Below are positions 1-8,764 of a stretch of DNA of 64,000 bases, in pieces. The translations under genes and the position numbers were made by a program. Each line of letters begins with the position of its first letter. The first letter of the stretch is position 1. The stretch lies in NCBI RefSeq assembly GCF_900114325.1, contig NZ_FOSR01000004.1, positions 240,306 to 304,305 on the forward strand. The letters run 5' to 3'. Origin of the DNA: Rhodanobacter glycinis. Its GTDB lineage: Bacteria > Pseudomonadota > Gammaproteobacteria > Xanthomonadales > Rhodanobacteraceae. The notes beneath the pieces were generated by a model, which saw only the letters and a list, made by a program, of their open reading frames with translations, was not told the origin of the DNA and did no database searches.

Positions 1-167
1 CGTGGCTGATCGAGACAACAACCCGGCATGTGGGAGGCATCTTCGTCGGTTCGGCGTCCCACGGCGGTTCCACGGGGCAGGAAACAGCGGAAAGATGGAT
101 CACACACCGGCATTGCAGCCCGGCCGACCACAGTTCGACTGACTAGTCCACCCGCTTCGCCAAAACC
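1..167. other. window edge without a recognisable gene
   Basis: No reading frame here resembles a protein I know. The stretch follows the stop codon of the permease gene (read right to left) and runs into the window edge. It may hold the 3' flank of a gene that lies outside. Confidence 0.4.
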
Positions 168-944
168 TTACAGTCGTCCCACCTCGCGCCACAGCATCAG
201 CAGCGCCACCGTGGCGATCACCACGGCAAGCAAGCGATTGAGCACGCCGCGCCGTCGCGCCAGTCGATGCGCCCCCATCGCGCCCAGCCACCCGCCGACA
301 AGGCCTCCGCCGATGAACTCGACGGCAATGCGCCAATCGATCAGGCCGGAAGCGGCGTAGTTGATCGCGGTGGTGGCGCCGAACGCGCCCACCGCCAACA
401 GCGCCGAACCAATCGCCTCGACGATATCCAGGCCGCCGGCGAACATCAGTCCCGGCACGACCAGGAAGCCGCCACCGATGCCGAAGAAACCGGCCAGCCC
501 GCCAGTGAGTGCCCCCACGCTGCCGAGGCGCGAGAAGCGACGTGCCGGCGGCGGCAAGGCGACGACGGGGCGCCGACGCCACATCAGCGCCGCCACCACC
601 AGCATCAACGCCGCAAACAGCACCAGCAGGCGCTGGCCATCCAGCCATTTGCCGAGGCTGGAACCGGCCAGCGCGCCGAGCACGCCGGCCAGCGCGAATG
701 CCGCCGCCTCGCGCCAACGCACATGCCCCGCCCGCGCATGCGGAATCAGGTTGGCGAACGCATTGATCGATACCACCAGCGCGCTGGTGCCAATGGCCAG
801 GTGCGGATCACGCAAGCCGACGACATAAAGCAGCAGGGGCAACGCCAGAATGGAACCGCCGCCACCGATCAGCGCCAGCGAGGCGCCCACCAGCGAGCCA
901 CAGAGGATGGCGAGCAGTTGGTGCGTGGCGTCGAGGGCAAGCAT
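168..944 (-). CDS. TauE/SafE (YfcA-like) anion permease family protein
   Basis: A 258-residue integral membrane protein made of hydrophobic helices throughout. It shows the two-fold internal repeat of the TauE/SafE family: a first glycine-rich element near residues 25-50 (GGGGSILALPLLL) and a second near 150-175 (GFFGIGGGFLVVPG). Members export or import small sulfur-containing organic anions such as sulfite, taurine or sulfoacetate across the inner membrane; the substrate of this one cannot be told from sequence. The ATG at 944 is chosen because the family N-terminus begins there and a TAGGCT hexamer lies seven bases upstream. It lies 92 bases downstream of the HlyD gene in the same direction and may be read from that operon, from its own promoter, or both. 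Confidence 0.85.
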   Translation of the reverse strand: MLALDATHQLLAILCGSLVGASLALIGGGGSILALPLLLYVVGLRDPHLAIGTSALVVSINAFANLIPHARAGHVRWREAAAFALAGVLGALAGSSLGKWLDGQRLLVLFAALMLVVAALMWRRRPVVALPPPARRFSRLGSVGALTGGLAGFFGIGGGFLVVPGLMFAGGLDIVEAIGSALLAVGAFGATTAINYAASGLIDWRIAVEFIGGGLVGGWLGAMGAHRLARRRGVLNRLLAVVIATVALLMLWREVGRL

Positions 945-951
945 GCCGCGT

Positions 952-957
952 AGCCTA
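952..957 (-). promoter_or_regulatory. candidate -10 element of the TauE/SafE gene
   Basis: TAGGCT lies seven bases before the ATG at 944, and no Shine-Dalgarno sequence separates them. If it is used, the transcript would begin at or near the start codon. No convincing -35 element was seen. Confidence 0.3.
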
Positions 958-1036
958 CAGGGCGACGCGGAAAGTCTGGAGCGGGGAGCACCACCGGCCG
1001 TTGCCTCTCCCCCGGTGCACGGGAAGGGCTCCGCCC

Positions 1037-2044
1037 TCAGTGCGCCGCGTGCGGCTTCACCTGGATGGTTGCGGTCATGCCGGCGGCGAGCACCATGCCC
1101 TTGGGCAGCGAGGAGGCGTCGATGGCGATGCGCACCGGCACGCGCTGCGCCAAGCGCACCCAGTTGAAGGTGGGATTGACGTTGGCCAGCAGGTTGCTGC
1201 CGGCGGGATTGTCGCTGTCGGTGATGCCGCGCGCGATGCCGGTAATGGTGCCTTTCAGACGCACGCCACCGGCCATCAGACGGATGTCCACCGGATCGCC
1301 CACGCGCAACTGCGGCAGCTTGGTTTCCTCGAAGTAGCCGTAGATGTAATAGCTGTGGCTGTCGATCAGCGCCATGCTTGCGGTGCCGGTGTTGGCATAG
1401 TCGCCCACGCGCACGTCGAGGTTGGTGATGTAGCCGTCTGCCGGCGCACGCACCGCGGTGCGCTTGAGGTTGAGCTTGGCCACGTCCACCGAGACCTGCG
1501 CCTGCTGCACCGCCGCCAGCGCCTGTTGCGCGGCGGCACTGGCCTGCTTGCTGGAGGCCTGCGCCGCGCGCAGGTCGGCTTGCGCGTTGCGCGCGGTGGC
1601 CACGGCGTTCTGTCGCGCCTCTTCGGAAATCACGCTCTTCTCGGGCATCTGCAGGCGGCGGCGCGCCTGCGCCTGGTACATCTCGTACTCGGTCTTGCGG
1701 CCGGCGATCGCCGCGTTCGCCGCCGCCGTGCCGGCACCTGCCGCGCGGGCGCTGGCCTCGGCGGCAGCAAGGTTGGCCTCGGCCTGCTGCAACGCGAGGA
1801 TGTAGCGATCCTGGTCGATCACCATCAGCACGTCGCCCTTGTGCACGAACTGGTTGTCCTTGACCGGCACTTCGGTCACCAGGCCGGCCACGTCGGGCGC
1901 CACCTGCACCACGTCGGCGCGCACGCGGCCATCGCGCGTCCACGGCGAATACAGGTAGTGCTTCCACAACGCGTGGCCAAGCACGATGGCGATCACCACC
2001 ACGATGGCGGTGAGCAGGAAACGCAGCAATGAGGTCTTGTTCAT
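1037..2044 (-). CDS. HlyD-family periplasmic adaptor (AaeA/EmrA-like) of an efflux system
   Basis: A 335-residue membrane-fusion protein. One N-terminal transmembrane helix (about residues 6-27) is followed by the biotinyl-lipoyl-like half-motif VAPDVAGLVTEVPVKDNQ, a long alanine-rich coiled-coil hairpin (about 85-195), the second lipoyl half (RAPADGYITNLDVRVGDY) and a beta-barrel domain. Such adaptors join an inner-membrane pump to an outer-membrane channel. It follows the DUF1656 and FUSC genes with short gaps, the arrangement of the aaeXAB p-hydroxybenzoate efflux operon. No outer-membrane factor is seen beside it. An in-frame ATG at 2053 is an alternative start; neither has a strong ribosome site. 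Confidence 0.88.
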   Translation of the reverse strand: MNKTSLLRFLLTAIVVVIAIVLGHALWKHYLYSPWTRDGRVRADVVQVAPDVAGLVTEVPVKDNQFVHKGDVLMVIDQDRYILALQQAEANLAAAEASARAAGAGTAAANAAIAGRKTEYEMYQAQARRRLQMPEKSVISEEARQNAVATARNAQADLRAAQASSKQASAAAQQALAAVQQAQVSVDVAKLNLKRTAVRAPADGYITNLDVRVGDYANTGTASMALIDSHSYYIYGYFEETKLPQLRVGDPVDIRLMAGGVRLKGTITGIARGITDSDNPAGSNLLANVNPTFNWVRLAQRVPVRIAIDASSLPKGMVLAAGMTATIQVKPHAAH

Positions 2045-2075
2045 GATGGGCATTCGGTGAAGCGAAAGGGGATGT

Positions 2076-2291
2076 TCAGTGGAGCAGCAACAGCCCGGCG
2101 AGGCCGAACAGACAAGCAAACAGGGCGAGGCGGAATAGCGGCGGGTGCCACACGAAGCGGTACAGGCCGTAACGGCCGATCAGGCTGTCAAGCAACCACA
2201 GCAACAGCAGGCAGCCGACGAAAATCGGCAGCAGCCCGGGCAACAGCACATCGGAAAGGGCGATTTCACGTGGCACGATGTCAAGCAACAT
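2076..2291 (-). CDS. DUF1656 (AaeX-like) small membrane protein
   Basis: A 71-residue protein with two hydrophobic segments (about 14-32 and 50-70) and the N-terminal pattern PREIALSDVLLPGLL typical of DUF1656. These proteins are nearly always encoded beside FUSC and HlyD efflux genes; their own role is unknown. The start ATG lies inside the end of the FUSC gene, with an overlap of 11 bases, which points to translational coupling. The next gene, the HlyD adaptor, begins about 30 bases downstream. Confidence 0.82.
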   Translation of the reverse strand: MLLDIVPREIALSDVLLPGLLPIFVGCLLLLWLLDSLIGRYGLYRFVWHPPLFRLALFACLFGLAGLLLLH

Positions 2292-4404
2292 GCGCAGGCT
2301 CCAGCGGATCGGGCGGCAGGTAGGCGGCCATCGGGGATTCGTCGTCGTGCAATGCACCGCGCAACTGGTGCAGGTACGGCCTGATCGACACGGCGCCGAC
2401 ACCGGCCTGCGCGCACGCATCGAGCGCCTGCTGCACGGCGTGGTCCGCGCTTTGCCAGCGCGCCATGTCGGGATGGCGGAAGAGCCGCGCCGTGCGATGC
2501 ACTGCCGCTTCCACCGCCTGCTGCAGCGCCGGAGAGGCTGCGCTGTCCAGCAACTCGCGACGCAGTTCGATCAGGGCGCGCCCGCATTCATGCACCGCCA
2601 GGGCCCAAGCCAGCAGGCTGCGCGACTCGGCGCTGTCCGGGCCGGCATGCGCCGCCACCTGCTGGAACAGATCGCGGCTGACGCTTTCGAAGCGCCATGC
2701 CAGCCCACGCAACGGGGCGGTGGCGGCCAATACCACCTGTTCGCGCAGTCGGCGCATCTGCCGCGCGCGCTGCCAGCCGCTGCCGGCCACTGCCGGCACG
2801 AAGATGAAGGCCACGCCGGTCAGACCCACGCCAATCATCTGCGCGATGCTGTCGTTGAGCGCATGCACCGGGTCGTACACCATCGGATTCTTCAGCGCGA
2901 GCAGATAGACGAAACCGATCGCAAAGCCCGGCCCCATCCCGGCCAGGCGCGGACGCGTGCCGAGCCACGGACCAATCATCAGGAACGGGGCGATCACCGC
3001 CACCAGCATCACGAATCCATCGCTGCCCGGCAGCAACCAGAACTCCACCACCAAGGCCATGGCCATGCCTGCGGCGTAACCGATCAGCATGTCGAAAACG
3101 ATCGCGAACGGTCGCGGCGCGGCCGCGAACAGGCCACTGAAAATGGTGGCCAGCAGCATCGCACTGGCGCCGAACGGCCAGCCGCTGACCACCCAGAACG
3201 CACTCAGCGTGATCATGGTGAGGAAAGTGCGCAGCACCGCGACTGCCGCACCGGCATGGTCGTTGCCGCGGCGGAAATGCACGCGTTCCACGCTGCCGTG
3301 CAAGGTGCCGGCGCGCAACGCATGCTCCACCGTGGTGAAGTCGCGCAGCTCGGTGGCAAAGCGCCGCAGCAGCGTGGCACCGGTGTCGAATTCCAGCCGG
3401 GACTGCTCATCCACCAGACCGGCGCGCAGCGCTTCGGCCTGCGTGGGCAACGCGTCGACGCAGGTGCGCAGGCGCGGCATCAATACCACCGGATCATGCT
3501 GTTGCGCGGGCGGCGGCGTCAGCGCCACGCCCAGCGGGCGATACAGTGCGATCAAGGCATCCGCCACCGCGTCGCGCCCACGTCGCTGCAGCCGGTTGAT
3601 CAGGTGATGCAGCGACTGGAAGCTGGTGGATGCCGCCATGTAGTGCTGGTTGAGCAGGCGCATGCGGGTACTGCGGGCGCGCGCTTCCGGATCCTCGAAG
3701 ATCACCGAGGCACGCAGGTCCTCCAGTTGCACCGCGGCACGCACGAATTCCAGATGCGCCTGCTCCATCGCCGCGCGCGGGATCGCGCCGCCGGTGCTGC
3801 CGCGTGCGAAGTCGATGAAGCGTGCGAACTGCGCCCGCGCATTCTTGCGCAGCACCATGCGCAGACGCTCGGGCAGCACCACGTCGCTGACCACGCCGGC
3901 CACCACGATGCCCAGCAGCACTTCGCTGACGCGCATCAGGGCCGAATCGAACACATCCAGTGGATTCCCCACCACCGGCAGTGCCACGATCGCCGCGGTA
4001 TAGCCGGCCAGCACGAAACCGTAGGACATGAAATTGCGGTACAGCATGGCGCCGCCGGCACACAGCGCCACCCACAGCGACAGGCTGAGCAGGAACAGTT
4101 CGCGTTGCTGCGGGAAGCTGCACATCAGCGCCAGCCCGCACACGCTGCCGGCCAGCGTGCCGATGCCACGGTAGAAACTCTTGGCCAGCACCATGCCGCT
4201 GTGCGGATGCATCACGATGGCTACCGTGATCATGGTGGTCGACGGCTGCTCCAGTCGCAGCCACATCGCCAGCCACGCGGCCACGCAGGAGGCCAGCACC
4301 GACTTGCCGATGAAGATCCACGCGCGGCCCTCGCCGGCAAAGACCTCGGCCAGCCGCGGCCAGCGCGGCAACACCTGCGTGTTCTGGTTGAGCGAAGCGG
4401 ACAT
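2281..4404 (-). CDS. FUSC-family inner-membrane efflux pump subunit, AaeB-like
   Basis: A 707-residue protein with two hydrophobic blocks of several helices (about residues 28-180 and 370-515), each followed by a long soluble region. This is the two-module layout of FUSC/AaeB proteins, which extrude aromatic carboxylic acids such as p-hydroxybenzoate using the proton gradient. The gene begins one base after the stop of the MarR gene and overlaps the DUF1656 gene at its 3' end, so the set looks like one transcription unit. The family and context support aromatic-acid efflux; the actual substrate is inferred. Confidence 0.87.
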   Translation of the reverse strand: MSASLNQNTQVLPRWPRLAEVFAGEGRAWIFIGKSVLASCVAAWLAMWLRLEQPSTTMITVAIVMHPHSGMVLAKSFYRGIGTLAGSVCGLALMCSFPQQRELFLLSLSLWVALCAGGAMLYRNFMSYGFVLAGYTAAIVALPVVGNPLDVFDSALMRVSEVLLGIVVAGVVSDVVLPERLRMVLRKNARAQFARFIDFARGSTGGAIPRAAMEQAHLEFVRAAVQLEDLRASVIFEDPEARARSTRMRLLNQHYMAASTSFQSLHHLINRLQRRGRDAVADALIALYRPLGVALTPPPAQQHDPVVLMPRLRTCVDALPTQAEALRAGLVDEQSRLEFDTGATLLRRFATELRDFTTVEHALRAGTLHGSVERVHFRRGNDHAGAAVAVLRTFLTMITLSAFWVVSGWPFGASAMLLATIFSGLFAAAPRPFAIVFDMLIGYAAGMAMALVVEFWLLPGSDGFVMLVAVIAPFLMIGPWLGTRPRLAGMGPGFAIGFVYLLALKNPMVYDPVHALNDSIAQMIGVGLTGVAFIFVPAVAGSGWQRARQMRRLREQVVLAATAPLRGLAWRFESVSRDLFQQVAAHAGPDSAESRSLLAWALAVHECGRALIELRRELLDSAASPALQQAVEAAVHRTARLFRHPDMARWQSADHAVQQALDACAQAGVGAVSIRPYLHQLRGALHDDESPMAAYLPPDPLEPAHVA

Positions 4405-4405
4405 C

Positions 4406-4900
4406 TCAGGATTGCTCGAGCTGGTCCAGGAACTTCTTCAACAATTTTTCCATCTGCGCCATCTCGGCGACCTTCAACGTCGCGGTCTGCCGTTCCAGCA
4501 GCGCGCAGATCGCCGGCAGGAATTCACCGATCATCGCCAGCCCGGCCTTGCTCAGGGTCAGGGTGACCTTGCGCCGGTCCTCGTCGCTGGCGGTGCGTTC
4601 GATCAGGCCCTTGTCGCACAGCTGATTGCTAAGCCGCGTGATGTTGGCCGACTTCTCGCCCGCCGCGTCGGCCAGCTGCGAGGGGTTCAGCGTGTAACCC
4701 TCGGTGCCGTACATCATCATCAGGATGTTGTACTCGGGATGGCTGATGCCCCACGGCTTGAGCACGGCATTGGCATCGTCATGCACGCGCTTGTAGATGT
4801 GCTTGACCAGCCGCACCAGGATCGCCGGCTCGCGCGGAAACGCGGGATAGTGCCGCAGGGTGACGGCAAGGCGCTGTTCGGTAGGCTGGAAGCTGTTCAT
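4406..4900 (-). CDS. MarR-family transcriptional regulator of the efflux operon
   Basis: A 164-residue winged-helix protein. The recognition region (about 75-105, NPSQLADAAGEKSANITRL) and the wing motif TASDEDRRKVTLTLSKAG match the MarR/EmrR family. Such proteins are dimers that usually repress efflux genes and release DNA when a phenolic ligand binds. It is the first gene of the unit and is separated from the FUSC gene by a single base, which fits autoregulation together with the pump. A perfect palindrome sits about 30 bases upstream of its start. The ligand is probably an aromatic acid, by analogy with related MarR/AaeB pairs. Confidence 0.88.
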   Translation of the reverse strand: MNSFQPTEQRLAVTLRHYPAFPREPAILVRLVKHIYKRVHDDANAVLKPWGISHPEYNILMMMYGTEGYTLNPSQLADAAGEKSANITRLSNQLCDKGLIERTASDEDRRKVTLTLSKAGLAMIGEFLPAICALLERQTATLKVAEMAQMEKLLKKFLDQLEQS

Positions 4901-4927
4901 GGGCGGATGACCGGGCTTGATTGTCGT

Positions 4928-4954
4928 GTATTTATTTCATAAATGTAATATCAA
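4928..4954 (-). promoter_or_regulatory. AT-rich promoter region with a palindromic MarR-type operator
   Basis: The palindrome ATTTATTTCATAAAT (4930-4944, six-base arms with a three-base spacer) lies in an AT-rich island upstream of the MarR gene. A TTGATA hexamer on the minus strand at 4954-4949 could be the -35 element, although a good -10 at the right distance was not found. MarR proteins typically bind short AT-rich palindromes overlapping their own promoters, so this is the best operator candidate. Confidence 0.4.
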
Positions 4955-5035
4955 CATGTGAATTGTATGCCTGTGTGCTGCGGTGCGCAAGAGGATGCCG
5001 GATCACATCCTCGGCCACGCCGCGCCACGTCCACG

Positions 5036-5060
5036 AAAAAGGGCGCCACAAGGGCGCCCT
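5036..5060 (-). terminator. Rho-independent terminator of the DUF4156 lipoprotein gene
   Basis: Read on the minus strand, GGGCGCC, a five-base loop and GGCGCCC are followed directly by TTTTT. It begins 24 bases after the stop codon of the lipoprotein gene. Confidence 0.8.
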
Positions 5061-5083
5061 GTCGATGACTTGCGTGACGGCGA

Positions 5084-5497
5084 TCAGCCGCCGATCGGAT
5101 ACGTTTTCGTTCCGCCGGTTTCCGACGAGGCATCGGGCGGATTGCCAGCCGGCGCGTGACCGGCCGCCGGCGCCAGTGCGCGCGTTCCGCACTGATAGGC
5201 GCCCCAGGCCTGCTCGCCATTGCTGGGCTCGCCGAGCGGCTTGATGGTGTCGGCGTGCATGGTGGCGGCCTGGTTGCGCGCCATCACCTGCAATTCGTCG
5301 CGCACCTTGATGTCGTTGCGATCCACCGGGCCCACATGGTTCAACACCGACACGGTGACCTTGCCCAAGTCGCGGCAGGCGGAAACATCGCTGTTCCATG
5401 CGGTGCGCACGTTCTGCGACGCCGGGGTCGGGGTAATGCCCCAGGTGCAGCCACTCAGCAGCACGGCGGGGACGAGCAGCAACAAGGTCTTGCGCAT
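5084..5497 (-). CDS. DUF4156-family lipoprotein
   Basis: A 137-residue exported protein. The N-terminus is a lipoprotein signal (MRKTLLLLVPAVLLSGC) with lipobox LSGC, so Cys17 should be lipidated after cleavage. The body has the pattern of DUF4156 proteins such as E. coli YjeI: ASQNVR near the start, a cysteine with a following glycine (CRDLG), and a helical segment in which asparagine, alanine and methionine precede the hydrophobic end (RNQAATMHADTI). A proline- and glycine-rich tail follows. The function is unknown. It is a single-gene unit with its own terminator. Confidence 0.75.
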   Translation of the reverse strand: MRKTLLLLVPAVLLSGCTWGITPTPASQNVRTAWNSDVSACRDLGKVTVSVLNHVGPVDRNDIKVRDELQVMARNQAATMHADTIKPLGEPSNGEQAWGAYQCGTRALAPAAGHAPAGNPPDASSETGGTKTYPIGG

Positions 5498-5525
5498 GGA
5501 AAAGCTCCGCGATGGAGGGACATGG

Positions 5526-5554
5526 AAAAGGCCGGACCGTCACCGGCCCGGCCT
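5526..5554 (-). terminator. hairpin after the M16 protease gene
   Basis: On the minus strand AGGCCGG and CCGGCCT form a seven-base stem around a 12-base loop and are followed by a short T run (TTTTCC). It lies about 40 bases after the protease stop codon and is a plausible weak terminator. Confidence 0.5.
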
Positions 5555-5595
5555 CTATCGTAGCTTGCGAACGCAAACACGTCCTGTACGCGGGC

Positions 5596-8505
5596 TTACT
5601 TTTCGTTCGTGGCGCCGCCATCCTTTGCCGCCACCGGCTTGCCGTCCGTGTCGAGCACCTGCACCGAGCCCAGCTGCAGTGCGCGCACCGACGGTCCGAT
5701 CTTCTTCAGGTCGCCAACGATCACCCAGGTCAGCTCATCCGGCTTGATCACCTCATCGGCCGCCGCCTGCACCGCCTTGTCGCTCTGCGATTCGATGCGC
5801 GACTTCAGCGTCTGCACGTAGTCATCCGGACGGTGGTAAAGCGCGATGCCCTGCATTGCGCCGAGTACCGCGCTGACGGTCTGGTATTCGCCGGGCATGG
5901 CGCGCACGTCGTTGTCCTTGATCTTCTGGATCTCGGCATCGGTGAGCGGCTTCGGCCCGACGATGGCTTTCGCCTCTTTCAACGCCTCGCTGATCGACGG
6001 CGCGGTCTTGTCGGTCTGCACCGGCGCGTAAATCATGAATGGACGTTGTCCCACCGCGTTCTGCAGGAAACTGAAGGCGCCGTAGGCCCAGTGCTTGCCC
6101 TCGCGCAGGTTCATGTTGAGGCGTGAGGTGAAGCTGCCGCCGAAGGCGCCGTTCATGGTGCCGATTTCGAGATTGTTCGGTGCCTCGGTGGACGGCGCCA
6201 CTTCACCGGCCAGGATCACCGACTGCAACGAACCGGGCCGATCCATCAGGAACACGCGCACGTGGCCGGGGTAGTTCACCTTGGCGACGTTCTTCTTCGG
6301 CACGGCGTTAGCAGGCGCCTTCCAGTTGCCGAATACGGCGTTGAGCTCCGGCACCAGCTTGGCCAGCGTGGTGTCACCGGCGACCAGGATCTTCACGTTG
6401 TCCGGCCGGATGTAATCGCCCATGAACGTGCGCATGTCGGCGGCGGTCAGCGACTTGATCGAGGCGGTGGTGCCCGAACCGGTGAACGGGATCGCGTAGG
6501 CGTGGCCCTTGCCATATAGCAGCGGCGGCAGCACGCGCAGGGCCATCGTGATCGGCCGTGCTTTCTCCTGCTCGATGCCGGCCAGCCACTGGCCGCGCAG
6601 GCGCGCAATATCGCTGGCGCGGAAGGCGGGATTGCGCGCGACGTCGGCCACCAGCTTCAACGACGGCACCACCTTGTCGGTCAGCGCGTTCATGGAGATG
6701 TTGCAGTAGTCCAGCCCGCAACCGGTGTTGATGTAGCTGCCCAGGCGCTGCTTGCGCTTGGCGATCTGGACCGAATCCAGGTCTTCGGTGCCCTCGTTGA
6801 GCATGTACATGGTGAAGCTGGAAGTGCCCAGCTTGCGGCCCTGGTCGGCGGCGTAGCCGGCGTCGAACAGCAGCTCCATCTGCACCAGCGGCACATCGTG
6901 GCGCTCGGCCAGGGTCACTTCGATGCCGTTGTCCAGCTTGGCATGCTCGAGGGTCGGGAACTTCAGGTCGGGGAACGTGGTGACGCTGGGCACGCCCTTG
7001 CTGCGGTCCACATCGCTCTTGACCGTATGCCAGTCGTGCTTCGCCGCCGGCACCGGCTTGGGCGCGCCCGGCGCCGTGCCAAGGCCACCGGTTTCGGCCA
7101 CGTCGGCGGTGGAGGCCTGCTGGCCCTTGGCCAGCGGCAACACGGTGAGCGTGTAATCGCCCTTGCTGATCCACTTGCGCGCCGCCTCGCGCACCTGCGC
7201 GGGCGTAGCCGCCATCATTGCGGCCAGATCCTTGCGCCAGGCGCCGGGATCATCGTGATAAACCTGTCCGGCCGCCAGCAAGGTGGCCTTGCCGGAGAAG
7301 CCGCCGACCTTTTCCAGCCGACGCACGTAGCCGGCACGGAAGCCGGTCTTGGCACGCGCCAGTTCGTCGGCAGTGGGGCCGTCCTTGAGGAAGGTCTTCC
7401 ACACGTCGGCGACCGCCGCCTCGACCTTGGCCGGGTCGACGCCATTCTTCACGTCCACTTCCAGCTCGAACTGCGAAGCCAGCTCGCCGCTGTTCTGGCT
7501 CACCGACACGTCGTCGGCCAGCTTGTCCTGGTAGACCAGCCGCTGGTACAGGCGCGAGGTCTTGCCATCACCCAGCACGGTGGCCGCCAGGCTGAGCAGG
7601 TTGTCGGCCTCGGTGCCGCCGTGCGGGGTGTTCCATTCGCGATAGACGTGCACCTGCGGTACGTCCATGTGCATGGTGCCGCGGGTGGAGGTGCTGCGCG
7701 GGAAAGTCCACGGCTGCAGCTTCGCCACCGGCGGGCCGGAGGGAATCTCGCCGAAGTACTTCAGCGCCTTGGCCTTCGCTTCGGCCGGGGTGATGTCGCC
7801 CACCATCACCAGCGTGGCATTGGCGGCGCCGTAATAGGTGCGGAACCAGGTCTTGAAGTCGTCGATCGAGGCGGCGTTCAAGTCCTTCATCGAGCCGATC
7901 GTGTCGTGGTGATACGGATGGTTCAGCGGATAGGCGTTGGCCTCGATGTTCTCCTGCACGCGCAGGCCGTAGGGCTGGTTCTCGTCCTGGCGCTTCTCGT
8001 TCTGCACCACGCCGCGCTGCTGGTTCACCTCGTCCTGGCCCAGGCCGTCGAGCAGCCAGCCCATGCGGTCCGATTCCATCCACAGCGCCATGTCCAGCGC
8101 GGTGGTGGGCACGGTCTCGAAATAATTGGTGCGGTCGTTGGCGGTGGTGCCGTTCATGCCGGTGGCACCCACCTTCTCGAACGGCTGGAAGTAGTTGCCA
8201 TCGTGATGGCCGGAGCGCTCGAACATCAGGTGCTCGAACAGGTGCGCGTAACCGCTCTTGCCGTTGGGCTCGCGCGCCGAGCCGACGTGGTACCACATCG
8301 CCACCGCCACCACGGGCGCCTTGTGGTCTTCGCTGACCACCACGGTCAGGCCATTGGGCAGCACGAAGCGGGTGTACGGAATATCGGGGAGCGCCGCCTG
8401 GGCAGCATCGCCAGCGGCGGCGGCCGGTGCGGCCATCACGGGCAGCGCGCCGGCGCCCAGGGTCAGCATGCCTGCAATAAGCAGGGCGAGCGGTTTTCTA
8501 GCCAT
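5596..8505 (-). CDS. exported M16-family zinc metallopeptidase, double domain
   Basis: A 969-residue protein with a signal peptide (about 1-25, ending PVMA) and two tandem M16 modules. The first carries the inverted zinc motif HLFEH at residues 88-92 and the distal glutamate near 170 (VQNEKR), so it should be active. The second, from about 490, lacks HxxEH and has the usual inactive-half role of holding the substrate. Members degrade peptides or misfolded fragments in the periplasm. The start at 8505 is fixed by AGGAGGT five to six bases upstream. The open frame extends farther upstream but without a signal peptide or ribosome site. Confidence 0.92.
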   Translation of the reverse strand: MARKPLALLIAGMLTLGAGALPVMAAPAAAAGDAAQAALPDIPYTRFVLPNGLTVVVSEDHKAPVVAVAMWYHVGSAREPNGKSGYAHLFEHLMFERSGHHDGNYFQPFEKVGATGMNGTTANDRTNYFETVPTTALDMALWMESDRMGWLLDGLGQDEVNQQRGVVQNEKRQDENQPYGLRVQENIEANAYPLNHPYHHDTIGSMKDLNAASIDDFKTWFRTYYGAANATLVMVGDITPAEAKAKALKYFGEIPSGPPVAKLQPWTFPRSTSTRGTMHMDVPQVHVYREWNTPHGGTEADNLLSLAATVLGDGKTSRLYQRLVYQDKLADDVSVSQNSGELASQFELEVDVKNGVDPAKVEAAVADVWKTFLKDGPTADELARAKTGFRAGYVRRLEKVGGFSGKATLLAAGQVYHDDPGAWRKDLAAMMAATPAQVREAARKWISKGDYTLTVLPLAKGQQASTADVAETGGLGTAPGAPKPVPAAKHDWHTVKSDVDRSKGVPSVTTFPDLKFPTLEHAKLDNGIEVTLAERHDVPLVQMELLFDAGYAADQGRKLGTSSFTMYMLNEGTEDLDSVQIAKRKQRLGSYINTGCGLDYCNISMNALTDKVVPSLKLVADVARNPAFRASDIARLRGQWLAGIEQEKARPITMALRVLPPLLYGKGHAYAIPFTGSGTTASIKSLTAADMRTFMGDYIRPDNVKILVAGDTTLAKLVPELNAVFGNWKAPANAVPKKNVAKVNYPGHVRVFLMDRPGSLQSVILAGEVAPSTEAPNNLEIGTMNGAFGGSFTSRLNMNLREGKHWAYGAFSFLQNAVGQRPFMIYAPVQTDKTAPSISEALKEAKAIVGPKPLTDAEIQKIKDNDVRAMPGEYQTVSAVLGAMQGIALYHRPDDYVQTLKSRIESQSDKAVQAAADEVIKPDELTWVIVGDLKKIGPSVRALQLGSVQVLDTDGKPVAAKDGGATNEK

Positions 8506-8590
8506 GGTCAACCTCCTGTTCACGAATGGTCCAGCGAGACTAGTGGCGCACCGCATTCGTGACAATCTGCCCGCAACGGACACGCCAGGA

Positions 8591-8635
8591 TGTCCGCCGC
8601 ACTGTCCGATGCCGGGCGGGCACTGTCCGCGGACA
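8591..8635. promoter_or_regulatory. TGTCCG repeats and a 12-base palindrome between divergent genes
   Basis: The hexamer TGTCCG occurs at 8591, 8603 and 8624. The longer word CACTGTCCG occurs at 8600 and again at 8621, exactly 21 bases apart, which is two helical turns. The last copy is part of the perfect palindrome TGTCCGCGGACA (8624-8635). This lies between the protease gene and the small membrane-protein gene and may be an operator for either; no regulator is assigned. Confidence 0.3.
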
Positions 8636-8764
8636 AGCCAGTACCGGGCGAACGCATTTTTGAAATCACGTACAATCAATGACTTGACTGCCAATTCGCG
8701 GTTGGCACGCCCCTTGCCATATCTCTCGTGCAGGCCCTTTCGGCCCCCTACCGGAGATACGGAC

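Noticed and set aside
168..1967. A 599-codon minus-strand frame that would fuse the permease to upstream sequence.
   Set aside because: Only the last 258 codons look like a protein; the rest is out of frame with the HlyD gene that clearly occupies the region.
2278..4566. A 762-codon open frame on the plus strand opposite the FUSC gene.
   Set aside because: It is the antisense shadow of a high-GC gene: histidine-, arginine- and glutamine-rich with no family resemblance. The minus-strand FUSC protein is well supported.
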